Shown here piece after piece: positions 6,618 through 15,233 of a stretch of 64,000 bases of DNA (positions within the stretch are counted from its first letter, which is position 1; each line of letters starts with the position of its first letter). A model generated the notes under the pieces. It did no database searches. It saw only the letters and a list, made by a program, of their open reading frames with translations, and was not told the origin of the DNA. The DNA lies in the NCBI GenBank assembly GCA_004359425.1, contig PTEU01000002.1:560736-624735 (forward strand). Reading direction: 5' to 3'. The translations under genes and the position numbers were made by a program. This DNA is from Ideonella sp. MAG2. Lineage in GTDB: Bacteria; Pseudomonadota; Gammaproteobacteria; Burkholderiales; Burkholderiaceae_C.

Positions 6618-9260
6618 ATGAGCAAGTCACTGATCATTGCCGAGAAGCCCAGCGTGGCGCAGGACATCGTGCGCGCGCTGACCCCGGTTGCGGGCAAGTT
6701 CGAGAAGGCGGCCGACTACTTCGAGAACGACCGTTATGTGGTCACCTCGGCCGTCGGCCACCTGGTGGAGATCAAGGCACCCGAGGAATATGACGTGAAG
6801 CGCGGCAAGTGGAGCTTTGCCCACCTGCCCGTGGTGCCGCCGCACTTTGACCTGGCCCCCATCGACAAAGCCAAAACCCGGCTGGCGGCGGTGGTCAAGC
6901 TGGTCAAGCGCAAGGACGTGACCGAACTCATCAACGCCTGCGACGCGGGCCGCGAAGGGGAGCTGATCTTCCGCTTGATCGTGCAATACGCCGACAACCT
7001 CAGCAAGTGGAGCTTTGCCCACCTGCCCGTGGTGCCGCCGCACTTTGACCTGGCCCCCATCGACAAAGCCAAAACCCGGCTGGCGGCGGTGGTCAAGAGC
7101 ATGACGCCGCAGGCCATCCGCGATGGCTTTGACAAGCTGCGCAGCGACGAGCAAATGCGCGGCTTGGCCGATGCGGCGCGCAGCCGCTCGGAGGCGGACT
7201 GGCTGGTGGGCATCAATGGCACGCGCGCCATGACGGCTTTCAACTCGCGCGACGGCGGCTTCTTCTTGACCACCGTGGGCCGGGTCCAGACCCCCACGCT
7301 GTCCATCGTGGTCGAACGCGAAGAAAAAATCCGCAAGCACGTTGCCCGCAACTACTGGGAAATCAAGGCGGACTTTGGTGCTGCCGCCGGCGAGTACGAA
7401 GGCAAGTGGTTTGACCCCAGCTTCAAGAAAAACGACGACGCCGACCGCCGTGCCGACCGGCTCTGGAGCGAAGCCGAGGCCCAGGGCATTGCGGCCGCCG
7501 TGAAGGGCCAGCCCGGTGTCGTCACCGAAGAAGCCAAGCCCAGCACCCAGGCCAGCCCCCTGCTCTATGACCTGACCACGCTGCAGCGCGAGGCCAACTC
7601 ACGCTTTGGCTTCTCGGCCAAGACCACGCTGAGCCTGGCCCAGGCCTTGTATGAAAAGCACAAGGTGCTGACCTACCCGAGAACCGACTCGCGCGCTCTG
7701 CCCGAGGACTATCTGGGCACCGTCAAGCAGACCTTCGAGATGCTGGCGCACGAGGACATGCCCGGGCCGCTCAAAGACCTGTCGCAACATGCCAGCAAGG
7801 CGCTCAAGGCCGGTTATGTGAAGCCCAGCAAACGGGTGTTCGACAACGCCAAGGTCTCGGACCACTTTGCCATCATCCCCACGCTGCAAGCGCCCAAGGC
7901 CCTGAACGAGATCGAGGCCAAGCTCTATGACCTGGTGGTCAAGCGCTTCATCGCGGTGTTCTACCCCTCGGCCGAGTTCATGGTCACCACCCGCATCACC
8001 AAGGTGGCGGCCAGTGGCACCCAGCATCACTTTCAAACCAACGGCAAGGTGCTGGTCAACCCCGGCTGGCTGGCGGTGTATGGCAAAGAGGCGCAAGACG
8101 AAGACGCCAACCTGGTGGCCGTGCAGCCCGGTGAGAGCGTGAGTAACGAAGGCGTGAGCCTGAACGCCTTGGCCACCAAGCCGCCCGCGCGCTACACCGA
8201 AGCCACGCTGCTGTCGGCCATGGAAGGGGCAGGCAAGCTGATCGACGATGAGGACTTCAAGGCGGCGATGCAAGAGAAGGGACTGGGTACGCCAGCCACC
8301 CGCGCCGCCACCATTGAAGGCCTGATCCTGGAAAAGTACATGCTGCGCGAAGGCCGCGAGCTGGTGCCCACGGCCAAAGCCTTTCAGCTCATGACGCTGC
8401 TGCGCGGTCTGGACATTGAAGACCTGACCAAGCCTGAGCTGACCGGCAACTGGGAACACCAGTTGGCCGAGATGGAACATGGCCGCCTCTCGCGCGACCA
8501 GTTCATGAAGGCGATTGCGGGCTTGGCCGAGCGCATCGTCAAAAAGGCCAAGGAATACGACCGCGACACCATTCCCGGCGACTACGCCACGCTCAAGGCA
8601 CCGTGCCCCAACTGCGGCGGCGTGGTCAAAGAGAACTACCGCCGCTTCACCTGTACCGGAAGCGTAGGCGCCGAAGAAGGCTGCGGCTTCTCCATCACCA
8701 AGATCCCGGCGGGCCGCAGCTTTGAGCTGCATGAGGTGGAGCAGTTCTTGGTCGACAAGAAGATCGGTCCGCTGGAAGGCTTCCGCTCCAAAGCGGGTTG
8801 GCCCTTCACGGCCGAGCTGAAGCTGGCCCATGACGAGGTCGAAAGCCAGTGGAAGCTAGAGTTTGATTTTGGCGAAGACGCCAAACAAGCCGAGGAAGGC
8901 GAAGCGGTTGATTTCTCGGCCCAAACCACCTTGGGTGCCTGCCCCAAATGCGGCCACAGCGTGTTCGAGCATGGCAGCAACTACGTCTGCGAAAAGAGCT
9001 TGGGCCCCGGCCCGAGCTGCGACTTCAAGACCGGCAAGGTCATCCTGACCCAGCCGGTGGACCACACCCAACTGGCCAAGTTGCTGGAGACCGGCAAGAC
9101 CGATTTGCTGGAGAACTTTGTCTCCAACAAGACCCGCCGCAAGTTCAAGGCCTTCCTGGCCTTTGATAAGAAAGAGGGCAAGGTCAGCTTTGAGTTTGAG
9201 CCGCGCGCCACCAAGGTGGCGGCCAAGAAAGCCGCCGCCAAAAAGGCCGCCAAGGCGTGA
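6618..9260 (+). CDS. topB: DNA topoisomerase III, with internal duplication
   Basis: A type IA topoisomerase of 880 aa, which relaxes and decatenates DNA by single-strand passage. The N-terminal TOPRIM domain shows Glu9 (IIAEKPS) and the DAGREGE motif from Asp109. The catalytic Tyr353 is in TYPRTDSR. The C-terminus has two zinc-ribbon-like units (CPNCGG... and CPKCGH...) and a Lys/Ala-rich tail. It is anomalous between residues 126 and 160: the segment KWSFAHLP...AAVVK (residues 64-94) is repeated exactly at 130-160, in place of the short RLWLQ-containing linker that type IA enzymes have before SMTPQAIRDGF. The frame stays open, but a conserved motif is lost and activity is doubtful unless this is an assembly error. 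Confidence 0.92.
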   Translation: MSKSLIIAEKPSVAQDIVRALTPVAGKFEKAADYFENDRYVVTSAVGHLVEIKAPEEYDVKRGKWSFAHLPVVPPHFDLAPIDKAKTRLAAVVKLVKRKDVTELINACDAGREGELIFRLIVQYADNLSKWSFAHLPVVPPHFDLAPIDKAKTRLAAVVKSMTPQAIRDGFDKLRSDEQMRGLADAARSRSEADWLVGINGTRAMTAFNSRDGGFFLTTVGRVQTPTLSIVVEREEKIRKHVARNYWEIKADFGAAAGEYEGKWFDPSFKKNDDADRRADRLWSEAEAQGIAAAVKGQPGVVTEEAKPSTQASPLLYDLTTLQREANSRFGFSAKTTLSLAQALYEKHKVLTYPRTDSRALPEDYLGTVKQTFEMLAHEDMPGPLKDLSQHASKALKAGYVKPSKRVFDNAKVSDHFAIIPTLQAPKALNEIEAKLYDLVVKRFIAVFYPSAEFMVTTRITKVAASGTQHHFQTNGKVLVNPGWLAVYGKEAQDEDANLVAVQPGESVSNEGVSLNALATKPPARYTEATLLSAMEGAGKLIDDEDFKAAMQEKGLGTPATRAATIEGLILEKYMLREGRELVPTAKAFQLMTLLRGLDIEDLTKPELTGNWEHQLAEMEHGRLSRDQFMKAIAGLAERIVKKAKEYDRDTIPGDYATLKAPCPNCGGVVKENYRRFTCTGSVGAEEGCGFSITKIPAGRSFELHEVEQFLVDKKIGPLEGFRSKAGWPFTAELKLAHDEVESQWKLEFDFGEDAKQAEEGEAVDFSAQTTLGACPKCGHSVFEHGSNYVCEKSLGPGPSCDFKTGKVILTQPVDHTQLAKLLETGKTDLLENFVSNKTRRKFKAFLAFDKKEGKVSFEFEPRATKVAAKKAAAKKAAKA
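6805..7097 (+). repeat. 95-bp exact in-frame direct repeat inside topB (6805-6899 and 7003-7097)
   Basis: Two identical 95-bp segments lie 198 bp (66 codons) apart. The upstream copy has its expected family context, while the downstream copy replaces the usual family sequence between RLIVQYA and SMTPQAI. The copies show no divergence, which indicates a very recent event or an assembly artefact. Confidence 0.95.
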
Positions 9261-9297
9261 GGCTTGAGGGCGGGCTGAAGAAGAGGGGCGCTGGCCG

Positions 9298-10284
9298 ATG
9301 ACGCTGGCGCTGTTCTACAAGCTACTGGCCATGGTGGCCGTGGTGGGCCTGGGCTGGGCCGTGGGGCGGCTGCGTTGGCTGGGCGACGAGCAGGCCGACC
9401 CGGCCCGCGTGCTGGCCAATGCGGCCTTCTTCATCTTTGCCCCGGCGCTGCTGTTTCGCACCACCGCGCGCATTGACCTGGGGGCCTTGCCCTGGCACAT
9501 GCTCGCGGCCTATTTCATCCCGGTGGTGGCCATCATGCTGGCCGTGTGGGGCTGGCAGCGCTGGCGGCGCGAGTCTCTGGGCCTGCCCGTCGCCGCCCCG
9601 GCCACCCGCGCCATCACCGTGAGCTTTGGCAACTCGGTGCAGATCGGCATCCCTTTGGCCGCCGCCTTGTTTGGCGAGGCGGGTTTGGGGCTGCACCTGA
9701 CCCTGGTCAGCCTGCATGCTTTGGTGCTGCTGTCCATGCTCACCTTGTTGGTCGAGGCCGACCTGGCCCTAGAGCGCGCCCGCGAAGGCTCGGCCACCCA
9801 AGGCCGCGCCAGCGTGTGGCGCCTGTTGCGCGGCACGCTGCGCAACACCCTCATTCATCCGGTGGTGCTGCCCGTGCTGCTGGGCATGGCCTGGAACGTG
9901 ACGGGCTGGCCCATCCCCGAGGCCATGGACGAAGTGCTCAAGCTCTTGGGTGCGGCCGTGGTGCCGCTGTGCCTGACGCTGATTGGCATGAGCCTGGCCT
10001 ATCTGGGCCTGCCCCGCCCGCTGCACCATGCCGTGGGCCTGACGCTGCTGAAGATGCTCGCCCAGCCCTTGCTGGTGTGGCTGGCGGGCCGCTATGTGTT
10101 TGGCCTGAGCGGCCTGCCGCTGAACGTGTGCGTGATGATGGCCGCCTTGCCTGTGGGCTCCAACGCCCTGCTCTTTGCCCAGCGCTACCGCGCGCAAGAG
10201 GCGGAGACTACCGCGGCCATCGTGCTCTCCACCTTGGGCTTGGTGGCGGCGGTGCCGCTGTGGTTGTGGGTGTTGGAGCCTTGA
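9298..10284 (+). CDS. AEC-family transporter (auxin efflux carrier fold)
   Basis: A 328-aa inner-membrane protein with about ten hydrophobic segments distributed over its whole length, matching the AEC/BASS-like family. Characteristic features are an N-terminal helix followed by GWAVGRLRWL, the SFGNSVQIGIPLA segment in the middle (an unwound Asn-containing helix in this family), and a C-terminal PVGSNALLFAQRY. Bacterial members move small organic acids such as malate or malonate; the substrate here cannot be told. It begins 37 bp after topB on the same strand and is convergent with the following lipoprotein gene. Confidence 0.85.
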   Translation: MTLALFYKLLAMVAVVGLGWAVGRLRWLGDEQADPARVLANAAFFIFAPALLFRTTARIDLGALPWHMLAAYFIPVVAIMLAVWGWQRWRRESLGLPVAAPATRAITVSFGNSVQIGIPLAAALFGEAGLGLHLTLVSLHALVLLSMLTLLVEADLALERAREGSATQGRASVWRLLRGTLRNTLIHPVVLPVLLGMAWNVTGWPIPEAMDEVLKLLGAAVVPLCLTLIGMSLAYLGLPRPLHHAVGLTLLKMLAQPLLVWLAGRYVFGLSGLPLNVCVMMAALPVGSNALLFAQRYRAQEAETTAAIVLSTLGLVAAVPLWLWVLEP

Positions 10285-10293
10285 ATGCGAGCC

Positions 10294-10803
10294 TCAGCGC
10301 CCCGTGTCCAGCTCGCGCGGGTCGTCTTGAGTGCCGGTGGCGATCACGGTGTTGTCTTTACCAAAGGTCACGCTGAAGACCTTGCGCTGCTGGCCGTCTT
10401 GAAAGCGCCAGTCCCAAATGGTTTCGTCGGGCTTGAGGTCAAAGCGGTGGGTTTTGGCGGGCTGGCCCAGGAGTTGGCGAACGTCCTGATCCGTCATGCC
10501 GGGCTGGACCTTGGCAAAGTTGGCCGGGTGCAGCAGTTGGCGCAGTGAGCTCATCTTGCCATCAGGGCCGATCTCGATGACGTAGTTGGTCACACCCTCC
10601 GGTTGGCGCGGATATTCCAACACCTTGGAGCCATCGGCCCGCTCAATGATGCGCTTGGGCTCGCCAAACTGTTGGCGCACATCAGACTCGGTGGCCACCC
10701 CCTCTTCCAGTTTGGCAACGCGCTCTTGGTCGCAAGCGCTCAAGGTGCCCAAGCTCAGGGCGACCAGCAGGGAAAGGGTGAGGGGGCGGATAGAAAGGGG
10801 CAT
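10294..10803 (-). CDS. BamE/SmpA-OmlA-like outer-membrane lipoprotein
   Basis: A 169-aa lipoprotein with a signal sequence ending in the lipobox LSAC, so lipidation at Cys24 is expected. It carries two short SmpA/OmlA-like repeats, each with the family pattern (ESDVRQQFGEPKRI and TDQDVRQLLGQPAKTHRF, followed by a WDWRF-type strand). The fold is shared with BamE, but the genuine bamE is most likely the gene at 45331 beside fur, so this is a paralogue of unknown envelope function. It is monocistronic and divergent from proA, with about 160 bp between them for both promoters. Confidence 0.8.
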   Translation of the reverse strand: MPLSIRPLTLSLLVALSLGTLSACDQERVAKLEEGVATESDVRQQFGEPKRIIERADGSKVLEYPRQPEGVTNYVIEIGPDGKMSSLRQLLHPANFAKVQPGMTDQDVRQLLGQPAKTHRFDLKPDETIWDWRFQDGQQRKVFSVTFGKDNTVIATGTQDDPRELDTGR

Positions 10804-10963
10804 GGGGCACTCTTTGGTGAAGAAGGTGCGGGCATAACGCCCGCCAGGGTCTCAAGGACGACAAGCAGCATGGCATGCCTAGCCAGGGCTTGCGCGCGCT
10901 GGGCGCAAGGATGTGCGCGATTTGGGACAATGCGCCTCAAATTGACTTTTTTGCGCGACGAAC

Positions 10964-12253
10964 ATGATGGCGATGGATGTCTCTGACCTGACGGCGTACA
11001 TGGCCCATTTGGGGGCGTCTGCCCGGGAGGCGTCACGCACCATGGCCGCCGCGCCGACGCGCGCCAAGAACCAAGCCTTGCTGAACCTGGCGCGCTTGCT
11101 GCGAGACGCAGGCACGCAGCTGGCCCAGGCCAATGCCCAAGACCTGAACGCGGCCCGTGCCGCTGGCTTGGCCGAGCCGCTGGTGGACCGCCTCAAGCTC
11201 AGCCCCGGTGTGATCGCCACCGTGGCCGAGGGCTGCGAGCAACTGGCCGCCATGCCCGACCCGGTGGGCGAGATCACCGGCGTCAAGCGCCGCCCCACCG
11301 GCATCAGCGTGGGGCAGATGCGGGTGCCGCTGGGGGTGTTCGGCATGATTTATGAAAGCCGTCCTAACGTGACGATTGAGGCGGCGTCCTTGGCCATCAA
11401 GAGTGGCAATGCCTGCATCTTGCGCGGCGGCTCCGAGGCCTTTCACAGCAATGTCGCCTTGTGGCAGGTGGTGCAGCGAGCCCTACTTGAGGCCGGCTTG
11501 CCCGAGGCCGCGGTGCAACTGGTGCAAACCACCGACCGCGCGGCCGTGGGCCAACTGATTGCCATGCCCGAATTTGTGGATGTGATCATCCCGCGCGGCG
11601 GCAAGGGCTTGATCGAGCGCATTGCCAAGGAGGCGCGCGTGCCGGTCATCAAGCACCTGGATGGCAACTGCCACACCTATATCGACGCGCAAGTGGACCT
11701 GGAGCAAGCCTTGGTGGTGACTGAGAACGCCAAGACCCAGAAGTACAGCCCTTGCAATGCCACCGAGTCGCTGCTGGTGCATGCGGCCAGCGCAGCGGCG
11801 TTTTTGCCGCGCATGGGCGCGGTGTTGGCGGCCAAGGGTGTGGAGATGCGCTGCTGCCCCGCCGCGCGTGCGCTGCTGGCCAGCGTGCCGGGGGCACACC
11901 TCACCGACGCCCAAGAGAGCGACTGGAGCGAGGAATACTTGGCCCCCATCATCAGCATCAAGGTGGTGGAGAGCCTGGATGAAGCCATTGCTCACATCAA
12001 TCGTTATGGCTCGCACCACACCGATGCCATTTTGACCACCCACCACCCCAGCGCCATGCGCTTTTTGCGCGAGGTCGACTCCGCCAGCGTGATGGTGAAC
12101 GCCTCGACCCGCTTTGCCGATGGCTTTGAATATGGCCTGGGCGCCGAGATCGGCATCTCCACCGACAAATTCCATGCGCGCGGCCCGGTGGGCTTGGAGG
12201 GCTTGACCTCGATGAAGTGGGTGGTGCTGGGCCAAGGCGAGGTGCGGCAATGA
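10964..12253 (+). CDS. proA: Glutamate-5-semialdehyde dehydrogenase (gamma-glutamyl phosphate reductase)
   Basis: A 429-aa enzyme for the second step of proline synthesis: NADPH reduction of gamma-glutamyl phosphate to glutamate semialdehyde. It belongs to the aldehyde dehydrogenase superfamily. Visible are the [17 protein letters not shown] motif, the LRGGSEA loop, and the catalytic Cys264 in [10 protein letters not shown]. The C-terminal region [15 protein letters not shown] is typical. The length is normal. The start is at one of the clustered ATGs at 10964/10967/10973. The stop overlaps the queC start (ATGA), so the two are translationally coupled. Confidence 0.96.
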   Translation: MMAMDVSDLTAYMAHLGASAREASRTMAAAPTRAKNQALLNLARLLRDAGTQLAQANAQDLNAARAAGLAEPLVDRLKLSPGVIATVAEGCEQLAAMPDPVGEITGVKRRPTGISVGQMRVPLGVFGMIYESRPNVTIEAASLAIKSGNACILRGGSEAFHSNVALWQVVQRALLEAGLPEAAVQLVQTTDRAAVGQLIAMPEFVDVIIPRGGKGLIERIAKEARVPVIKHLDGNCHTYIDAQVDLEQALVVTENAKTQKYSPCNATESLLVHAASAAAFLPRMGAVLAAKGVEMRCCPAARALLASVPGAHLTDAQESDWSEEYLAPIISIKVVESLDEAIAHINRYGSHHTDAILTTHHPSAMRFLREVDSASVMVNASTRFADGFEYGLGAEIGISTDKFHARGPVGLEGLTSMKWVVLGQGEVRQ

Positions 12254-12984
12254 GCGCGGCTGTCATGGCAGCTCAAAACCGCACAGCGCTCGTGCTGTTC
12301 TCGGGCGGGCAAGACTCCACCGTCTGCCTGGCCTGGGCCCTGCAGCGCTTTGCGCGGGTCGAGACCCTGGGTTTTGACTATGGCCAGCGCCACCGCATTG
12401 AGCTGGATTGCCGCCTGACGGTGCGCCAAGAGCTGGCGCGCCATTTTCCGCAGTGGGCGGCCAAGCTGGGCGAAGACCATGTGCTGGACTTGAGCCTGCT
12501 GGGCCAAATCTCCGCCTGCGCCCTGACGGAACACCGCGCCATCGAGCTAGAAGCCAACGGCCTGCCCAACACCTTTGTGCCTGGCCGCAACCTTCTGTTC
12601 TTGAGCTTTGCCGCCACCTTGGCTTACCGGCGCGGCGCCAGCGTGCTGGTGGGCGGCATGTGCGAGACCGATTACTCCGGCTACCCCGACTGCCGCGACA
12701 ACACGCTCAAGGCCTTGCAAGTGGCGCTGAGCCTGGGGCTGGACACACCCATGACGCTGGAAACCCCGCTGATGTTCCTGACCAAAGGCCAGACCTGGGC
12801 CTTGGCGCATGAGCTGGGCGGCGAGGCCTTGAATGCCCTGATCGCCGAGCACACCCACACCTGCTACTTGGGTGAGCGCGGCACGCGCCACCCTTGGGGC
12901 TACGGCTGTGGCGAATGCCCGGCCTGCCAGTTGCGGGCCGCAGGCCATGCAGCTTGGTTGCAGCACGATGAGGCAGGCCTATGA
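12250..12984 (+). CDS. queC: 7-cyano-7-deazaguanine synthase
   Basis: A PP-loop ATPase of 244 aa that converts 7-carboxy-7-deazaguanine and ammonia to preQ0 in queuosine biosynthesis. The ATP-binding PP-loop FSGGQDST is near residue 16. The C-terminus carries the zinc-site cysteines (CYLGERG..., then [10 protein letters not shown]). The ATG at 12250 is chosen because it overlaps the proA stop in an ATGA and gives the expected short N-terminus. It overlaps the next gene by ATGA at 12981, so proA-queC-lemA forms a tightly coupled operon. Confidence 0.96.
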   Translation: MSAAVMAAQNRTALVLFSGGQDSTVCLAWALQRFARVETLGFDYGQRHRIELDCRLTVRQELARHFPQWAAKLGEDHVLDLSLLGQISACALTEHRAIELEANGLPNTFVPGRNLLFLSFAATLAYRRGASVLVGGMCETDYSGYPDCRDNTLKALQVALSLGLDTPMTLETPLMFLTKGQTWALAHELGGEALNALIAEHTHTCYLGERGTRHPWGYGCGECPACQLRAAGHAAWLQHDEAGL

Positions 12985-13553
12985 GCACCAGCTTGGCGGC
13001 AGAGTTTTCAAGCTGGGCCTGGCTGCTGCGCTTAGCGCTGCTGGCGGTGCTGCTGTTTTGGATGGTGGGGGCCTACAACCGCCTCACACGCCTGCGGGGT
13101 GCCATAGGCGCAGCCTGGGGCCAGATCGATGAGCAACTGGCGCGCCGCGCCGCCGCGCTCGATTCATTGCTGGAGTTGGTGCGCGAGCCTTTGGCCGATG
13201 AAGCGACTACGCTGTCGGCCTTGGCCGCGGCCCAAGAGCGCCAGCAGCAGGCCGCGCGTGCGGTACGGGCCAAACCGCACCTGGCCGCCGCCCTGCAGGC
13301 CTGGCAGTTGGCCGAGAGCGAGCTGGCCTCGCCCCTGGCCCGCTTGCAAGCCCTGTTGGAACACCGGCGCGACTTTGAAGGTGCCGAGGCCGTGCGTCCC
13401 TTGATTCGCCAATTGGTGGAGCTGGTGCCGCGCATGAGCTACGCCCGCCAAGGTTTTAACGACGCGGCAGCGGCCTATAACGCGGCGGTGGCGGAGTTTC
13501 CCACCCGCCTGCTGCAACGCCCCTTTGGCTTCAGGCCCACGGCCTCCCTGTGA
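12981..13553 (+). CDS. LemA family protein
   Basis: A 190-aa protein with a single N-terminal membrane helix (about 13-30, ending VGAYNRL) and a long alpha-helical remainder, the layout of LemA proteins. The signature [22 protein letters not shown] follows the membrane segment, and the helical C-terminus contains [21 protein letters not shown]. LemA function is poorly defined; it is probably envelope-associated. It is coupled to queC by an ATGA overlap and followed 4 bp later by the DUF4124-like gene. Confidence 0.85.
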   Translation: MSTSLAAEFSSWAWLLRLALLAVLLFWMVGAYNRLTRLRGAIGAAWGQIDEQLARRAAALDSLLELVREPLADEATTLSALAAAQERQQQAARAVRAKPHLAAALQAWQLAESELASPLARLQALLEHRRDFEGAEAVRPLIRQLVELVPRMSYARQGFNDAAAAYNAAVAEFPTRLLQRPFGFRPTASL

Positions 13554-13557
13554 CGCC

Positions 13558-13950
13558 ATGCAAGCCAGCCGCCTCTGGAAAGCTCTCGCTGCACTCACAC
13601 TGGCGCTGGCCGCAGCTTGGTGGTGGGCCCCGGCGGAGTTTGCCCAAGCCCAAGCCTGGGTGGCCACGCAGTGGCGGGGCTGGACGGGCAGTGAGCCCAC
13701 ACCGGTGTATCGGCGCACCGATGCCAAAGGCCGGGTCCTCTACAGCGACCAAGCGCCTGCCAGCGGAGTGGCACCGAGGACGCTGCCCGCACTGACGGTG
13801 ATGCCGCCTGCGCCGCGCCCCGCCATCAAACCCGCTGAGGCCTTGCAGCAAGACCGCGCTCGCATGGCCGAGGAGGCGCAGCAGCTCAAAGATCAGCGAA
13901 TGGAGCGATTGATTGAGACTGGATCGACCGAGCGCAAGCCTGCGCCCTAG
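13558..13950 (+). CDS. DUF4124-like membrane-anchored or secreted protein
   Basis: A 130-aa protein with an N-terminal hydrophobic segment (about residues 5-24), so it is membrane-anchored or exported. The central motif VYRRTDAKGRVLYSDQAP matches the short beta-hairpin pattern of DUF4124 proteins (Y-[KR]-x-D-xx-G-x-xx-Y-[ST]-D). The C-terminus is a charged helix (QQDRARMAEEAQQLKDQR). No enzymatic role is evident. The ATG at 13558 is 4 bp after the lemA stop and is preferred over the ATG at 13525. It is probably the last gene of the proA operon and is convergent with the BLUF gene. Confidence 0.65.
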   Translation: MQASRLWKALAALTLALAAAWWWAPAEFAQAQAWVATQWRGWTGSEPTPVYRRTDAKGRVLYSDQAPASGVAPRTLPALTVMPPAPRPAIKPAEALQQDRARMAEEAQQLKDQRMERLIETGSTERKPAP

Positions 13951-13980
13951 CTGCGAGCCGGGGTATCCGGGCCCAGGCGC

Positions 13981-14406
13981 TCAGCTCTGCCCCATGATGG
14001 CCGCCGAGGCCATCATTTCTTCGAACAGCGCGGCAGTGGCTTCCCCCGAAACCGCGTAAGGGTCCAGGGTGGCGGTCTCGGAATATTTGAGCAGCATCGC
14101 GGGGTTGAGTCGGTTGGTTTGCACCTGGCCCATGGACCAACCGGCAAAGCGGCGCTCGGCAATTTCTTGGTAGGCCAGCAAAGTGACTTCGGCGTGGCGC
14201 GGGTCGGTGGCGATCTTGTTGTAGAGCGCATTCACCGCAGCCCGCCCGCCTTCCAAGACCTGAATGAAGATGCCGCGTGAGAGGCACAGCACGCCGGTGA
14301 TGCCGCGCTCGGGGTTTTGCGTGCGCGACTGACGCAAGATGCCAAGCAACTCTTCGGTGTCGAGGCCAGAGATCGCCCGGCTGCAATACATCAATCGCAC
14401 CAGCAT
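13981..14406 (-). CDS. BLUF-domain blue-light photoreceptor
   Basis: A 141-aa stand-alone BLUF protein. BLUF domains bind FAD and signal blue light through hydrogen-bond rearrangement around a Tyr-Gln pair. The key residues are present with AppA-like spacing: Tyr7 (RLMYCSRA), Asn31, and Gln49 (GIFIQVLEGG); Trp91 and Met93 (GWSMGQ) lie near the expected semi-conserved position. There is no output domain, so it must act through a partner. A good ribosome site (GAAGGAG, 7 nt upstream) supports the start. It lies 12 bp downstream of folE on the same strand, so the two are almost certainly cotranscribed. Confidence 0.92.
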   Translation of the reverse strand: MLVRLMYCSRAISGLDTEELLGILRQSRTQNPERGITGVLCLSRGIFIQVLEGGRAAVNALYNKIATDPRHAEVTLLAYQEIAERRFAGWSMGQVQTNRLNPAMLLKYSETATLDPYAVSGEATAALFEEMMASAAIMGQS

Positions 14407-14418
14407 AGAGAGGCTCCT

Positions 14419-15162
14419 TCAGGACTTCTTGGGCAGCAGCGACAGGAACTCGCGACGCAGATTGGCGTCTTTGAGGAAGGCACCGCGCATCACGCTATTG
14501 GTCATGGCGGAGTCATTGTCTTTCACCCCGCGCCAGGCCATGCAGAAGTGATCGGCTTCCATGACGATGGCCAGACCATCCGGCTTGACGCGCTCTTGCA
14601 AGGTGTCGGCCAGCATGATCACGGCTTCTTCTTGGATCTGCGGGCGGCTCATGATCCAGTCGGCAATGCGGGCGTACTTGGACAGGCCAATCAGGTTGGA
14701 GTGCTCGTTGGGCAGCACGCCGATCCAGAGCTTGCCGATGATGGGGCACATATGGTGCGAGCAGGCACTGCGCACGGTGATGGGGCCGACGATCATCAGT
14801 TCGTTGAGGCGCGAGATGTTGGGAAACTCGGTGACATCGGGCATGGGCTGATAGCGCCCACGGAACACCTCTTCCACAAACATCTTGGCCACGCGCTTGG
14901 CGGTTTCTTGGGTGTTGTGGTCGCTGTCGGTGTCGATCACCAGGGCCTTGAGCACCTCGGCCATCTTGGCCTGAACCTCGGCCTTGATTTCAAGCAATTC
15001 ACCCTCGCGGATAAAGGCCGAGATATTGTCGTTGGCGTGATAGCGCCGGTCTGCCCCTACCAAGCGATAGCGGATTCGCTCTGAGGCGGGTAAGGTCGCC
15101 AAATCGTCCTCATTCAAGATGAGGCCCGAAGGGCGGGAAGGCGATTGAGAGGTGTCGGCCAT
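14419..15162 (-). CDS. folE: GTP cyclohydrolase I
   Basis: A 247-aa FolE enzyme converting GTP to 7,8-dihydroneopterin triphosphate, the entry step to folate and related pterins. The zinc ligands are visible in RSACSHHMCP and in the C-terminal DHFCMAWRG. Other landmarks are the Thr-Gln-Glu triplet NTQETAKRVAKMF and the GLSKYARI motif. The N-terminus carries about 40 extra residues compared with minimal enzymes. The gene precedes a BLUF photoreceptor in the same orientation. It is divergent from rsmB with only about 70 bp between them. Confidence 0.96.
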   Translation of the reverse strand: MADTSQSPSRPSGLILNEDDLATLPASERIRYRLVGADRRYHANDNISAFIREGELLEIKAEVQAKMAEVLKALVIDTDSDHNTQETAKRVAKMFVEEVFRGRYQPMPDVTEFPNISRLNELMIVGPITVRSACSHHMCPIIGKLWIGVLPNEHSNLIGLSKYARIADWIMSRPQIQEEAVIMLADTLQERVKPDGLAIVMEADHFCMAWRGVKDNDSAMTNSVMRGAFLKDANLRREFLSLLPKKS

Positions 15163-15233
15163 GCCGGGGCTCCTGGCGAGCGTGATCGAGGGCCGATTGT
15201 GGGCCAGAACAGAAAGCCCCGTAGACTCCCCGG

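Noticed and set aside
7599-8831. A 410-codon minus-strand frame opposite topB
   Set aside because: Composition is that of antisense shadow sequence, and topB is unmistakable on the other strand.
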